A stretch of 64,000 bases of DNA. Source: an uncultured Treponema sp. (GTDB taxonomy: Bacteria > Spirochaetota > Spirochaetia > Treponematales > Treponemataceae). A program made the translations under genes and the position numbers. Numbering within the stretch: position 1 is the first letter of the stretch; each line of letters begins with the position of its first letter. The notes under the pieces are model-generated. The model was not told the DNA's origin and did no database searches. It saw nothing but the letters and a program-made list of their open reading frames with translations. The stretch spans positions 10,937 through 74,936 of the forward strand of contig CALHVG010000003.1 of the NCBI GenBank assembly GCA_938039145.1. Reading direction: 5' to 3'. Positions 17,238 through 26,425 of the stretch are shown piece after piece.

Positions 17238-17480
17238 AATGTCGAGTTTCTCTATTTTTTATAAATATCGTATATAGTTTCCCCAAAAAATTGAAATGTA
17301 TGAATGAATTGGGATTCCAAAGGGCGCAAGTCCTTTGGTCGTGTCCAAGGAAGGAGGGTTATCAAGGAAGGAAAACTGCGGGCTTCGAACTCCGAGCTGG
17401 TTTCCTCCCTTGAAAAAAAGGTTTAAGGCTTGCCTTAGAAAAATGTAAACTTTGAGTTTATAAAACTTGAAATAAAACCT
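17238..17480. repeat. Structured intergenic element, copy B
   Basis: It has the same conserved ends as copy A (9674-10029): TATAAATATCG then TGGGATTCCAAAGG on the left, and CCTCCCTTG, GAGTTTATAAAAC and AAACCT on the right. Inside, CCAAAGGGC pairs with GTCCTTTGG. A longer arm CAAGGAAGGAAAAC pairs with GGTTTCCTCCCTTG (12 of 14) around a loop that holds CTGCGGGCT, also present in copy A. It lies between the ends of convergent pfkB and radA. The rest of the 17233-17615 gap shows nothing else. Confidence 0.6.
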
Positions 17481-17615
17481 ATAATCTTGTTTTTCTTCTT
17501 TGCCGGCGGTGTTGTTCATAAAAGTCCGATACTATTTTTGTACGTAGACTTTTTCCAGCAGTATTTGTGCCGTTTAAAATAAACCTTCGCTTTTTCACTT
17601 TTGCATTTTGATTTT

Positions 17616-18962
17616 TTATTTCAGCACATTTTTTACAAGACTTCGGATGTCTTTAATTTCGGTTATTCCGTTTTCTGCATCGGCGGCGTAAAGATTGAAA
17701 AATCCAAGTCCTTCGGCGGTTTTTGCCCGTTGCCTGATTTTCGGGACGCTTCGCAATTCTCCTGCAAGGCTGAGTTCTCCGAACACGGCTGTCCCTTGCG
17801 GAACGGGAATATCGCTTCTTGCCGAATAAATTGCCATTGCAAGAGCGCCGTCGATTGCACTTTCGCTGAGCCTTATTCCGCCTGCGACGTTTACGTAAAT
17901 GTCCTGCCCTAAAAATCTCATTCCGCAACGCTTTTCGAGTATCGCCGCAATTCTGCTTACTCTTGCCGAATCGATTTTTTCGCTGAAAACTCTGCTTACA
18001 GCCGCTTTTGCAGGTACGGTCAACGCTTGGATTTCTACCATAAAAACTCGGTTTCCTTCAAAAACAGCCGTGCAACAAACGCCCGGGCTTTGATTTTCTT
18101 TTCGTTCGGTTATGAACATTGTTGCAGGATTCATTACGGGAATCAGTCCTTTTTCAGTCATGTTGAAGATTCCCAGTTCGTCTACAGAACCGAATCGGTT
18201 TTTCTGTGCGTGAAGGAATCTTACGTCGTCGCTGTTTCTTTCGAACGAAATTACCGTGTCCACCATGTGTTCAAGGGTTTTTGGTCCGGCAATCGTTCCT
18301 TCTTTTGTGACGTGGGCGGTCATGATTAGGACGGATTCTTTGTTTTTTACCCAGCCTACAAGTTCGTTTGCGCAATATTTTGCTTGGCTTATACTTCCGG
18401 GAACGATTCCTGCCTCCACGGAATATACCGTCTGAATTGAATCCACGATTACCATTTCCGGATTCAGAGAACCTAATGCGTCGAGTATGTCTTCAAGTCT
18501 CATCGTGCATAGGACTTCAATTCCTTTTGTGTCAAGGCAAAGTCTGTCCGCTCTTTCTTTGATTTGCGCCGCCGATTCTTCGCCGGAAACATAAAGAACG
18601 GAGTGTGCGTTCGCCATAGCTGCCGCCATCTGAATAAGCAGGGTTGATTTTCCGATTCCGGGTTCTCCGCCCAAAAGGACGGCAGATCTTTTTGCAGCTC
18701 CGTTTCCAAGAACCCTGTCAAATTCTTCTATTCCGGTTAGAAGCCTGAAATTTTCTTTTGCCTGAACATCGGACAAAGGAACGGGTTTTATTTTCTGCGC
18801 AAGAACGCTGCCTTGTCCCGCTCGGCTAGGTGAATTTTTGTCAACGATGACTTCCTCGAATGTGTTCCATTGACCGCATTCGGGGCATCTACCAAGCCAA
18901 CTTGATTGTGAATGTTCGCAATTCGTGCATCTGTAAAGCAAAGAGCCGTTCTTTTTTGCCAT
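17616..18962 (-). CDS. radA: DNA repair protein RadA
   Basis: 448 residues, normal length. A zinc finger (C12, C15, C26, C29) precedes a RecA-like ATPase core with Walker A GGEPGIGKST (98-107) and the RadA-specific KNRFG motif (254-258). The C-terminal Lon-protease-like domain (from about 285) keeps the fold seen in the family but acts as a scaffold. RadA is a hexameric DNA-branch-migration motor that helps RecA in recombinational repair. It is divergent from the sensory operon at 19023, with about 60 bp between the starts. Confidence 0.96.
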   Translation of the reverse strand: MAKKNGSLLYRCTNCEHSQSSWLGRCPECGQWNTFEEVIVDKNSPSRAGQGSVLAQKIKPVPLSDVQAKENFRLLTGIEEFDRVLGNGAAKRSAVLLGGEPGIGKSTLLIQMAAAMANAHSVLYVSGEESAAQIKERADRLCLDTKGIEVLCTMRLEDILDALGSLNPEMVIVDSIQTVYSVEAGIVPGSISQAKYCANELVGWVKNKESVLIMTAHVTKEGTIAGPKTLEHMVDTVISFERNSDDVRFLHAQKNRFGSVDELGIFNMTEKGLIPVMNPATMFITERKENQSPGVCCTAVFEGNRVFMVEIQALTVPAKAAVSRVFSEKIDSARVSRIAAILEKRCGMRFLGQDIYVNVAGGIRLSESAIDGALAMAIYSARSDIPVPQGTAVFGELSLAGELRSVPKIRQRAKTAEGLGFFNLYAADAENGITEIKDIRSLVKNVLK

Positions 18963-18982
18963 AAGTTTCCTCTTTTTTCTGA

Positions 18983-19011
18983 TGATTTTTCGTTTTTGTT
19001 TATGCTATAAT
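18983..19011 (+). promoter_or_regulatory. Extended -10 promoter of the sensory operon
   Basis: TGC directly before TATAAT (19006-19011) makes an extended -10 element. The -35 region (TGATTT, 18983-18988, 17 bp away) is weak. The start codon lies only 12 bp after the -10 box and no Shine-Dalgarno is visible, so the first gene may have a leaderless mRNA. Confidence 0.55.
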
Positions 19012-19022
19012 CTTTTTGCGAT

Positions 19023-20057
19023 ATGAACAAGAAAGTCTTCCTATTTTTGGCATTGATTTTTGCCGTCAGTTTTTGCCGGATATTTTCGTCCGACAGAACA
19101 ATCGAAGACAAAATCTTTTTTTTGTTTGAAAATACAAGAAAATTCCATACTGAAGCCGCTTCTTTTTTTGAAAATGCAAGCGGTTTTAAGCCCGAATGTT
19201 TTGTCGTTACTTACGAAACAAAAGAAAATCCGTTTAAAATGCGCCGTTTTTTTGCCGCGGACGATTTTTCCGAAAAAAAAGCTTCGTCAGATTTCATATG
19301 CACTGTTCCGTATTATTCGATTGCTTCTATTGGAAACGGTTCGTACATTCGTTTTGCGTTTGCTTTTTCAAAGTCGGAACGAGATGAAATGACTTTTATA
19401 AACGATTTTTTGATGAAACTTCTCTTTGACGGAAAATTCAACGAACTTGCGCAAAGCCGAAGAATTCTGAAAAAAGCTGCATTTTTTTATCCCAAGCGGA
19501 GCGCAGTCACAAAAATTTTGACGGAATTTATATTCATAATCGTTTTGGTAATCGTGAATATTTTGGTCATGCATTCGTATTTGTCTTCGGCTCGTAAACT
19601 CAAGCAACGCAAGGGTTTGCAGAGTGAAAACATTGCGTCGGCTTCAAGAAAAATCGCTTTGCAAATGGTTGAAAAAATGCAGAATGAAATAACCGACGCT
19701 TCCACAGGGCTTTTCACGTCCGATTATATAAAAAGCAAAATTCAAGAAGAAATCGTAAAATATCAGATTTTTAGAAAAATTTTTTGTGTTGCGATTTTTG
19801 TCGTTCCCGACACGGGAAATCACGGAATTTTGAAACGGATTTCAGGAATCATAACGGAGAATTTGAACAGAAACATAACTTCGGCGTATAAAGGCAATGG
19901 GATTTTCATTTCGTTTTTTCCGGAAAAGGCAAAGGGCGACATTTCAATTTTTGTGGATTTGACTTCCGAAAAAATAGACGGAATCGGCGTTCCCGTGGTA
20001 ACAAAAATCCATGAATTTAAAGGTCAGGAAAATTTTATGATGACGCTTGGGGTTTAG
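19023..20057 (+). CDS. Membrane sensor with a degenerate GGDEF-like domain
   Basis: 344 residues. There is a signal peptide (to about 22), a periplasmic part that resembles the end of a solute-binding lobe, one membrane segment (about 163-182), a short coiled linker and a cytoplasmic domain (about 225-344). That domain follows the GGDEF pattern in outline: DASTGLFTSDYIKSKI where active enzymes have DxLTGLxNR, and AYKGNGIFISFFPE (288-301) where they have RYGGDEFAIxLP. The GGDEF loop is therefore KGNGI and diguanylate cyclase activity is very unlikely. It would be a sensor or binding module. It starts an operon with the solute-binding sensor and the kinase. Confidence 0.6.
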   Translation: MNKKVFLFLALIFAVSFCRIFSSDRTIEDKIFFLFENTRKFHTEAASFFENASGFKPECFVVTYETKENPFKMRRFFAADDFSEKKASSDFICTVPYYSIASIGNGSYIRFAFAFSKSERDEMTFINDFLMKLLFDGKFNELAQSRRILKKAAFFYPKRSAVTKILTEFIFIIVLVIVNILVMHSYLSSARKLKQRKGLQSENIASASRKIALQMVEKMQNEITDASTGLFTSDYIKSKIQEEIVKYQIFRKIFCVAIFVVPDTGNHGILKRISGIITENLNRNITSAYKGNGIFISFFPEKAKGDISIFVDLTSEKIDGIGVPVVTKIHEFKGQENFMMTLGV

Positions 20058-20062
20058 TTGAT

Positions 20063-20986
20063 ATGAACAAGATTAAATCGTTTGTCGTTGCGCTTGTTTT
20101 TGTGCTTTCAAAATCCGCTTTGTTTTTTGCCGCTTGCGTTTCCGGAGATTGCGTCGCTGCCCGTGTAAAAATGCTTGAGGAACAGGCAAAAATCGTTGGA
20201 ATTCTTAATATCGATACGTACAAAAGGGCGTTTGGCGTTCACCACGAACTTGCGCAAATTATTTCGGAAAGGGCTGGCGTTTCGCCGGAATATTACGGAA
20301 TTTCGTTTGAAACTAAAAAAATGAATCAATATGTAATCGGCAAAAAAAATCCGTTTGAAGTCATCGACTATCATCCCGAATCAAAATATGTGTTTTCACT
20401 TCCGGTGCTGTCCGATTATGTTGTAATGATTTCACGGAACGGCGAGAAGCCCGATTTTGTAAGCGACATCGAAGACAAGATTTGTGCGTCCTATCCTTGC
20501 GACATCGTGAGCGGCGACTGGATAAGGGATTTGGGGATAACCGAATTCGACAGCGAAAATTATATGGCTTCTTCCGCATGCAAAAAAATCCTTGGCGGAA
20601 AAGCGGACGTGCTTTTTCTTCCATTAAAACTTGCCGAAGTTTTGTTTGACATGCTGAATCTGAAGGACAAATTGTACATTTCCCATCCTTTGTTCGAAAT
20701 TAATTACAGATTTGCTTTTAGGAAAGGCAACGAAGCGGAATGTGAACTTGTAAACAACACGATAATCAAGATGATTGAAAGCGGAGAATTCCAGCAATTC
20801 TGCAGGACGCACGGCTTTTCTCAAAGTCAAAAAGTTTCGAAAAACGCCCGATGGAAAATACTTCGATACATCATAATTTTTCTTGTGGTGGGAAGCATCG
20901 CAAATCTGTTCGTTCTTTCTGGGGTTCTAAGGAAACTCAAAATGCTGGAAATGGTAAGGCAGGCGGGGTGGCAGCAAGATGAATAA
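20063..20986 (+). CDS. Membrane-tethered solute-binding-like sensor protein
   Basis: 307 residues. A signal peptide (to about 24) is followed by a periplasmic type 2 solute-binding fold (about 38-255): a late VLFLPLKLAEVLF strand, a YRFAFRKGNEAECELVNNTIIKMIESGEFQQF end typical of SBP_bac_3 domains, and then one membrane helix (about 268-288) with a short cytoplasmic tail. There is no transporter nearby, so it is more likely a ligand sensor that passes a signal sideways to the kinase encoded next. Its last codons overlap the kinase start by 8 bp. Weak similarity to the periplasmic part of the gene before suggests the two arose by duplication. Confidence 0.6.
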   Translation: MNKIKSFVVALVFVLSKSALFFAACVSGDCVAARVKMLEEQAKIVGILNIDTYKRAFGVHHELAQIISERAGVSPEYYGISFETKKMNQYVIGKKNPFEVIDYHPESKYVFSLPVLSDYVVMISRNGEKPDFVSDIEDKICASYPCDIVSGDWIRDLGITEFDSENYMASSACKKILGGKADVLFLPLKLAEVLFDMLNLKDKLYISHPLFEINYRFAFRKGNEAECELVNNTIIKMIESGEFQQFCRTHGFSQSQKVSKNARWKILRYIIIFLVVGSIANLFVLSGVLRKLKMLEMVRQAGWQQDE

Positions 20987-23438
20987 AAAACTCGTTCCCC
21001 TTTTTGTAATCGTTTCATTGGAAATGATTTTTTTGATTTGCTTCCACTATTTCTATGCGCCGTACGGAAAAAACATTAACACGTCAAGCGAAATTTACTG
21101 GATTTCCAGCGACAGGATAATTTCGTCGATTGAACTGAATTCCACTTTTCTTAACTGGACAAAATTCGACGGAAAGCGGAAAAATTCCCAGGGAAAATAC
21201 GCCTACGTCAAAATAATAATCGAAAACTCAAGCATAGAAGAACGGAACTGTTTTGTGCTGAACAGAGATTTTAATTCCAGCAGCGTGCTTATGGAATTCA
21301 GAAAATTCCAGATGTTCCCAATCGACGACGGCTATCCTTTTGTGAACAAATCCGTCTTCAAAATCTCTGTTCCTGCCGGCACTGAAAAAACATATTTTCT
21401 TGAAATGAAGAATTTTGGACCGGTTGCGATAAGCCCTGTGGTTCTGAACGAAGAAGGTTTTTTCGCCCAACTTATGTCCGACCAAATATTTCTTTGGATT
21501 GTGATTTGGGGAATCGCTTTCTTTTCATTGTATTTGATTGCAGAATATTTTGTGATAAAAAAACTTTCGCTTCTGCTTACAGGAATTACTGCGCTGCTTG
21601 TGGACGCGGTGTATTTTGTCCAAGCGGGATTTGCGTTCAATTTTTTTGCGTTTAGTTTTTTTCTTTTTGACGAAAACGAATTCCTTTTTCCCGGCGTGAG
21701 TTTTTTATACATCGCCTTCCTGATACTGACTCTGGTTTATTTTGTATGGTTTCTGATTCGAAAAAATCTGATTTGGATTACGACATTCATTTCGTTTGTT
21801 CCGTGGTTCATTTTTGGCGGAATCGGCTGCGTTTCCAAATTGCTTGGAATCCGTGTATTTTATGAACAGCTTGTTCCAATGTCGTTTATGATTTCTTTGG
21901 TCATTTACGGAATTTTTATAATCGCTTCGTATAACATAACGCAAAATTCCAGGCAAGAAGAATTGCTTTCGTACTTTACGCTGAACAGCAAGGTTTATTT
22001 TCCGGACATTTTGAGAGAAAAAAGCATTCCTGCAGGGCTTTTGGTGAAGGTGCGGAATAAACTTCAGCAGCCGCTGGAAATAATTCAAGTGGTTTCTTCC
22101 ATGATAGAGGACACCACCGACCACACAAAAATTGTTGCGTATTCCGCCGTAATTTCCGACTACGTGACCGAGATGAAAAAAATCCTCGGACTGAATTTTC
22201 TTCCGGAAGACAGCACTATGATTCCGGCTCAATCTGCGCCTGTCCCTGAAGTTTACGACGAAATTGAAAATCAGGAATTCGTCAAGTTCAAGGACGTTGC
22301 GATATGCATTTACGGAAAAAACGATGAGAGCAGCATCACCACAAAAGTCATCCTGAATGGATACGGATTTTTCTGTGTGCAAACGGATTCTGCGGAACAG
22401 ATTGTCGCAGGAATAGAGCGAGGCGAATTCCAGATGCTGATAGTCGACCCCGCATCGGAGAGGGACGTGTTCGAACTCTGCAGGCGCATCCGTTCAAGAT
22501 TCAATCTTCTGCAATTCCCAATACTGATGATAATCAATTTTTTTGCAAATTATCTTGTCCGTTCCGGCTATCTTGCAGGCGTAAACGATTTTGTTATAAG
22601 ACCTTTCGATTCATCGGAATTGATTTCTCGTTGCTATTCGCTTCTTCGTCAGAAAAACGTATTTGAGCATAACAAGGAGCTTTCCAGGCAGGAAAACGAA
22701 AAATCCACATTCTTGTATTTTGTTACTCACAACGTGAACACTCCTTTGACCTTGCTTCTGAACAGGATAGAAGAATTTTCTGTTCACGCAGACGATATGG
22801 ACACGGAACGCCAGAAAATTTTCCGGGATATAAAAGACGGAGTTATGGAAATCAACGAAATAATTCAAAACGTGCTTATTTCATTCAGGATTTCGGACGG
22901 ACGATATGCGAATGTTCCCGAAAAATTGTTTGTGGAAGATATTTTGGATTTTATAAAACCTACGATGGAGTCGCGCGCCGAGACAAAGAACGTAAAAATC
23001 GTTTGGGATATTCCGGGACTTCTGCCTCAGGTAAATTGCAATCGGCAGGCGGTGAAAGGAATCCTTACGAATCTTATCGACAATGCGATAAAATATTCGC
23101 CTGAAAACGGAACGGTGACGATACAGATTTCGCTCAGAAAATCGAATTCCAGCGAAATGGTGCTAAAAGTTTCCGACGAAGGCGACGGAATTCCAAGTGA
23201 CAAAGTTCCGTATCTTTTTACACGCTTTGAAAAAATCAATTCCGGTTCGGCAAAAAATTGGCATACGGTTGGGCTTGGACTTTACGTTGCGAACGAACTT
23301 GCAAAACTAAACGGCATACGGCTTTTGTACAGCGACGCGGAGGGAGGTGGCGCCTGTTTCAGTGCGGTTTTTCAGCTGGACGAATCTTTTGCGCACGGCA
23401 TTGAATCCGTTGACGATGAAATTCACGATACGGAATAA
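20979..23438 (+). CDS. Sensor histidine kinase with 7TM region and degenerate internal receiver
   Basis: 819 residues. One N-terminal membrane helix and an extracytoplasmic domain (about 30-165) precede six or seven helices (about 170-325), a 7TM-DISM-like arrangement. A receiver-like domain follows (about 435-560). It keeps Asp490 at the end of strand 3 but lacks the paired acids after strand 1 and has Arg where the conserved Lys should be (VIRPF). The kinase core starts at about 575 with the phosphoacceptor His584 in THNVNTPL and has the N box NLIDNAIKYS, the G1 box DEGDGIP and the G2 box GLGLYV. It probably signals to the OmpR-type regulator encoded convergently at 23962-24678. Confidence 0.82.
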   Translation: MNKKLVPLFVIVSLEMIFLICFHYFYAPYGKNINTSSEIYWISSDRIISSIELNSTFLNWTKFDGKRKNSQGKYAYVKIIIENSSIEERNCFVLNRDFNSSSVLMEFRKFQMFPIDDGYPFVNKSVFKISVPAGTEKTYFLEMKNFGPVAISPVVLNEEGFFAQLMSDQIFLWIVIWGIAFFSLYLIAEYFVIKKLSLLLTGITALLVDAVYFVQAGFAFNFFAFSFFLFDENEFLFPGVSFLYIAFLILTLVYFVWFLIRKNLIWITTFISFVPWFIFGGIGCVSKLLGIRVFYEQLVPMSFMISLVIYGIFIIASYNITQNSRQEELLSYFTLNSKVYFPDILREKSIPAGLLVKVRNKLQQPLEIIQVVSSMIEDTTDHTKIVAYSAVISDYVTEMKKILGLNFLPEDSTMIPAQSAPVPEVYDEIENQEFVKFKDVAICIYGKNDESSITTKVILNGYGFFCVQTDSAEQIVAGIERGEFQMLIVDPASERDVFELCRRIRSRFNLLQFPILMIINFFANYLVRSGYLAGVNDFVIRPFDSSELISRCYSLLRQKNVFEHNKELSRQENEKSTFLYFVTHNVNTPLTLLLNRIEEFSVHADDMDTERQKIFRDIKDGVMEINEIIQNVLISFRISDGRYANVPEKLFVEDILDFIKPTMESRAETKNVKIVWDIPGLLPQVNCNRQAVKGILTNLIDNAIKYSPENGTVTIQISLRKSNSSEMVLKVSDEGDGIPSDKVPYLFTRFEKINSGSAKNWHTVGLGLYVANELAKLNGIRLLYSDAEGGGACFSAVFQLDESFAHGIESVDDEIHDTE

Positions 23439-23961
23439 AATTTCCCCGCTCCGGATAAAATTGACGAAATCTCTTTAATTTTTTATAGTTTCTAAAAATT
23501 CGGCAATCGCAAGCCTTCTTCAAAAATCGAGGATTTGCGAGTAGTTGCTGTTCCGTAATGAATGAGAAACGGCAGGCAATAAGCGAATTTTTGTTACAAA
23601 ATCTGCAGGTTTACAAGGCGGCTTTATTTGGTTGCCGAAGTTATGCCTTCCTTGCAATAAGCGAGTTTGCAATGCAATGTTGCTGCGTTTTGCAGCGTAA
23701 GTTTTTTCCGCTGCAAAAATACTGTCGCTGAAAATAAATCTTGACTTTTTAAAGCCGGAGAATTTTTGCTTTTTGCCGAATTCTTAAAACGAAAAACTTC
23801 AAAAGTAAAAAAAAATACTTTCCGAATCGGGAAAACGTTTTTTATATCCGCCGGACGGTTCCGTTCCGAATAGATTTTTGCGCGCTCTTTTTAATTTTAT
23901 CGAAAAAATTTAAGCAAAGCCGCCGATTTTTCCGAAAAGAAAAAATGCATTTTCAGTCCGT
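23439..23961. other. Non-coding gap between the kinase and its facing regulator
   Basis: AT-rich with many short A and T runs. No gene, RNA signature or convincing terminator is visible. It contains GAAACGGCAGGCAATAAGCG (23566-23585), which recurs with small changes at 26204-26223 and, shortened, at 2995-3010. Confidence 0.4.
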
Positions 23962-24678
23962 TCAGTTTTCGGGGGCGTTGTAAATATAGCCCACATGACG
24001 AACAGATTTTATTATCGTCGGATTGTTTGCGTCGTCTTCGATTAGTTTTCGAAGATTGTTGATGTTCACGTAAAGGTTTGTTTCCATGGATTTTTCTTCG
24101 CCGACCGCCGTATTCCATGCGCCTTCGTAAAGTGTTCTGAACGGAATTGCAACGTTCGGGTGCTTTACAAAATACAGAAGAATGTCGAAATATTTTTTCC
24201 GCATTGGAATTTCAGTTCCGTTTTTAAGAACGGTTTGTGAGGCTACGTTTATTTTTAGCGTGCCGGATTCAATTGTCTCTTGAATCGGAGCCTGTGAAAG
24301 ATGCATTTGTTCGCTTCTTTCGAGCATCCGTTTTATTCTTCCGAGCATTTCGCCTGTCATGAACGGTTTTGTAAGGTAGTCGTCGCAGCCGATTCTGAAT
24401 CCTTCGATTTTGGTTTGGTCATCGTTTATCGAAGAAATTATCATTACAGGAATCTGTTTGTCTTGGAGGCGTATTGTTTTTAAAATCGAAAGCCCGTCGG
24501 CATCGCCCAGTTTTAAGTCTAAAATTATAAGGTCAAAGTACGTTGCCTTTAATGCAGCGTAGGCTTCCTTGCCGTTCAGTGCCTGCGTAACGGAATATGT
24601 GTTTTTTTTAAGCTGGGAAGCAATAAAATCGTTCAAAAGTTTGCTGTCTTCCACCACAAGGATTTTTTTAGATTCCAT
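23962..24678 (-). CDS. OmpR-family response regulator
   Basis: 238 residues. The receiver domain keeps the acidic pair E10-D11, the phosphoacceptor Asp54, a Ser at about 82 and Lys104 in TKPF, so it should be fully functional. The C-terminal winged helix (about 135-238) is of the OmpR/PhoB type, with the recognition region SMETNLYVNINNLRKLIE and the wing VRHVGYIY. It faces the histidine kinase at 20979-23438 tail to tail and is its likely partner, because no other kinase is nearby. Confidence 0.9.
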   Translation of the reverse strand: MESKKILVVEDSKLLNDFIASQLKKNTYSVTQALNGKEAYAALKATYFDLIILDLKLGDADGLSILKTIRLQDKQIPVMIISSINDDQTKIEGFRIGCDDYLTKPFMTGEMLGRIKRMLERSEQMHLSQAPIQETIESGTLKINVASQTVLKNGTEIPMRKKYFDILLYFVKHPNVAIPFRTLYEGAWNTAVGEEKSMETNLYVNINNLRKLIEDDANNPTIIKSVRHVGYIYNAPEN

Positions 24679-24689
24679 ATTCGCAAATC

Positions 24690-24718
24690 ATATTAGCCTT
24701 AAAGATGGGTTTTAACAA
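24690..24718 (-). promoter_or_regulatory. Promoter for the OmpR-type regulator
   Basis: On the minus strand, TTGTTA (24713-24718), 17 bp and TAATAT (24690-24695), 11 bp before the start codon. Confidence 0.5.
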
Positions 24719-24722
24719 TATT

Positions 24723-25511
24723 TTATTTTGTCTGTCTGTAGGCTTCGTAAAGAAGAATGCCTGCCGCCACCGAAACGTTCAGACTGTCGATTTTTCCGCA
24801 GGTTGGAATTGAAACGATTGTGTCGCAGTTTTTGCCCAAAAGCCGCGAAAGTCCTGTGCCCTCGCTTCCCATCACGATTGCCGATTTTTTTGCGAAACTG
24901 ATTTTTTCAAGGCTTTCTCCGCCCGCATCCGCTCCGTATATCCAAAAACCGGCTTCCTTTAATGCCTGAACCGCTCTTGAAAGATTTGTAACCTTTGCCG
25001 CGGGAACCCATGCGCTTGAGCCTGCGCTGCTTCTTGCGATTGCTTCGCTGTTTTCTATGTCTTTTATTCCTCTATGGTCGGGAAGGATTGCAAGGCTTGC
25101 ACCGAATTGGTCGCAGCTTCGTAAAATTGCGCCTACATTATGCGGATCCGTGATGGAATCTAAAATAATTACGGTTTGCCTTTCGCTTTCGTTTTTTGCC
25201 TTTGATTCCAAAATCCATGCGTCAAAATCAACTGCATTTTGGCTTTCGGAATTCTCAGTTCTGACGGAAAGTACGATTCCCCGATGGTCGCGCCCGCTTG
25301 CAGGAAGAGTTTCCGCCATCTTGTCCAAAACTTTGTTGTCCGTCCGGCTTACGGGAACCCCGGCTTCTTCGGCTTCGGCTATGATTTTTTTTATGCGGGG
25401 CCCCGGTTTTGAGTAAAAGATTTTCAGTCCGTCTTTTTTGCCGGAAACTTTTGCTTTTAAAATTCGTTCTTCTACGGCGTGGAATCCCGTGACAATTCGT
25501 TCTTCCATCAT
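24723..25511 (-). CDS. rlmB: 23S rRNA 2'-O-ribose methyltransferase, TrmH/SpoU family
   Basis: 262 residues. An N-terminal substrate-binding domain (ERIVTGFHAVEE, 4-15) precedes the SPOUT knot. Motif 1 is ILDSITDPHNVGAILRSC, motif 2 is IVMGSEGTGLSRLL and motif 3 is IPTCGKIDSLNVSVAAGILLYE, where the AdoMet-binding knot forms. The best match is RlmB, which methylates G2251 in the 23S peptidyl-transferase region, but other TrmH-like enzymes share these motifs. It follows the YchJ-like gene by 4 bp on the same strand and is probably read from the same promoter. Confidence 0.85.
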   Translation of the reverse strand: MMEERIVTGFHAVEERILKAKVSGKKDGLKIFYSKPGPRIKKIIAEAEEAGVPVSRTDNKVLDKMAETLPASGRDHRGIVLSVRTENSESQNAVDFDAWILESKAKNESERQTVIILDSITDPHNVGAILRSCDQFGASLAILPDHRGIKDIENSEAIARSSAGSSAWVPAAKVTNLSRAVQALKEAGFWIYGADAGGESLEKISFAKKSAIVMGSEGTGLSRLLGKNCDTIVSIPTCGKIDSLNVSVAAGILLYEAYRQTK

Positions 25512-25515
25512 TTTC

Positions 25516-26016
25516 CTATGCGCCGCAGCATTTTTTGTATTTCTTTCCGCTGCCGCACGGACACGGGTCGTTACGTCCGATTTTTTCGCCTTCCCGTTTT
25601 ACGGTTGTGGTAATTATGTTACCCGCAACGTATTTCCATTCTCCGTTGATTTTTTTGAAGCCTGCAATTTCGTGATGAATGTCCCGCATTTGCTTCATTG
25701 TGTAATCTGCCGTGAATTCGACAGTTCCTTCAGAATCGTTTTCGCCGCCTTTTTCCGAATTCAGGATTTTAAGTCCGTGCCATTCGGATTTTTCGCTCCA
25801 ATCTTTGGTCGCCTTTTTGTCGATGTCGGCAATTCCTTCGCCTTCTTCGCAGGAGGCGATTATAAAATCGATTTCGTGAGTTACGTATGCGGAATATCTT
25901 GCGCGCATAAGCGCTTCGGCGGTTTTTGCTTTTTCAGAACCTTTGATGACAGGTTCGCAGCATTTGTCGTATGTTTTTCCCGAGCCGCATGGGCAGTTTT
26001 CAATTTTCTCTTTCAT
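25516..26016 (-). CDS. YchJ-family protein with two SEC-C zinc motifs
   Basis: 166 residues. A SEC-C motif is present at each end ([13 protein letters not shown] at 8-20, and [14 protein letters not shown] near the C-terminus), each with Cys residues for zinc. The middle has the YchJ NTF2-like fold with [21 protein letters not shown] motifs are best known from SecA, where they bind SecB and ribosomes. The role of YchJ proteins is not settled. The gene has its own promoter and precedes rlmB. Confidence 0.85.
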   Translation of the reverse strand: MKEKIENCPCGSGKTYDKCCEPVIKGSEKAKTAEALMRARYSAYVTHEIDFIIASCEEGEGIADIDKKATKDWSEKSEWHGLKILNSEKGGENDSEGTVEFTADYTMKQMRDIHHEIAGFKKINGEWKYVAGNIITTTVKREGEKIGRNDPCPCGSGKKYKKCCGA

Positions 26017-26022
26017 TCCACA

Positions 26023-26051
26023 AATATATCAAAAAGCACCGGTTAGAACAA
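26023..26051 (-). promoter_or_regulatory. Promoter for the YchJ-rlmB pair
   Basis: On the minus strand, TTGTTC (26046-26051), 17 bp and TATATT (26023-26028), just above the start codon at 26016. Confidence 0.55.
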
Positions 26052-26425
26052 TTGAAAATGTTTAAGCAATTTTCGGCGAACGGGGAGCCGGCGGAATGTT
26101 TTTATTTTGACTTGCGATTTTAAAAAGTCCCTTAAAATTCCGCAGCCGCAGATTGTATAAACAATCGGGGATTTATGAATTTCCGCTGTTTTGCAATAAA
26201 TTAGAAACGGCATAAAATAAGCGGCTTTATTCTACAAACTCGTAATCGTTTTTTAGCGGAACTGTTTATGCAGCAGAAACTAAAACGCTGATTTTAAAAC
26301 GGAAAATCTGTGCGCAAAATCAATTTGCGGAAAAGTGATTTTGTCAATTTTTCGAAACGCTTCCCGGAAATGAACGCACATTTTCTAAAATCGATTTGTT
26401 TTTCCGTTTTATCGCCATTCGATTT
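26052..26425. other. Non-coding gap before the serine acetyltransferase 3' end
   Basis: AT-rich, without a recognisable gene or RNA. It holds GAAACGGCATAAAATAAGCG (26204-26223), similar to the motif at 23566. Confidence 0.4.
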
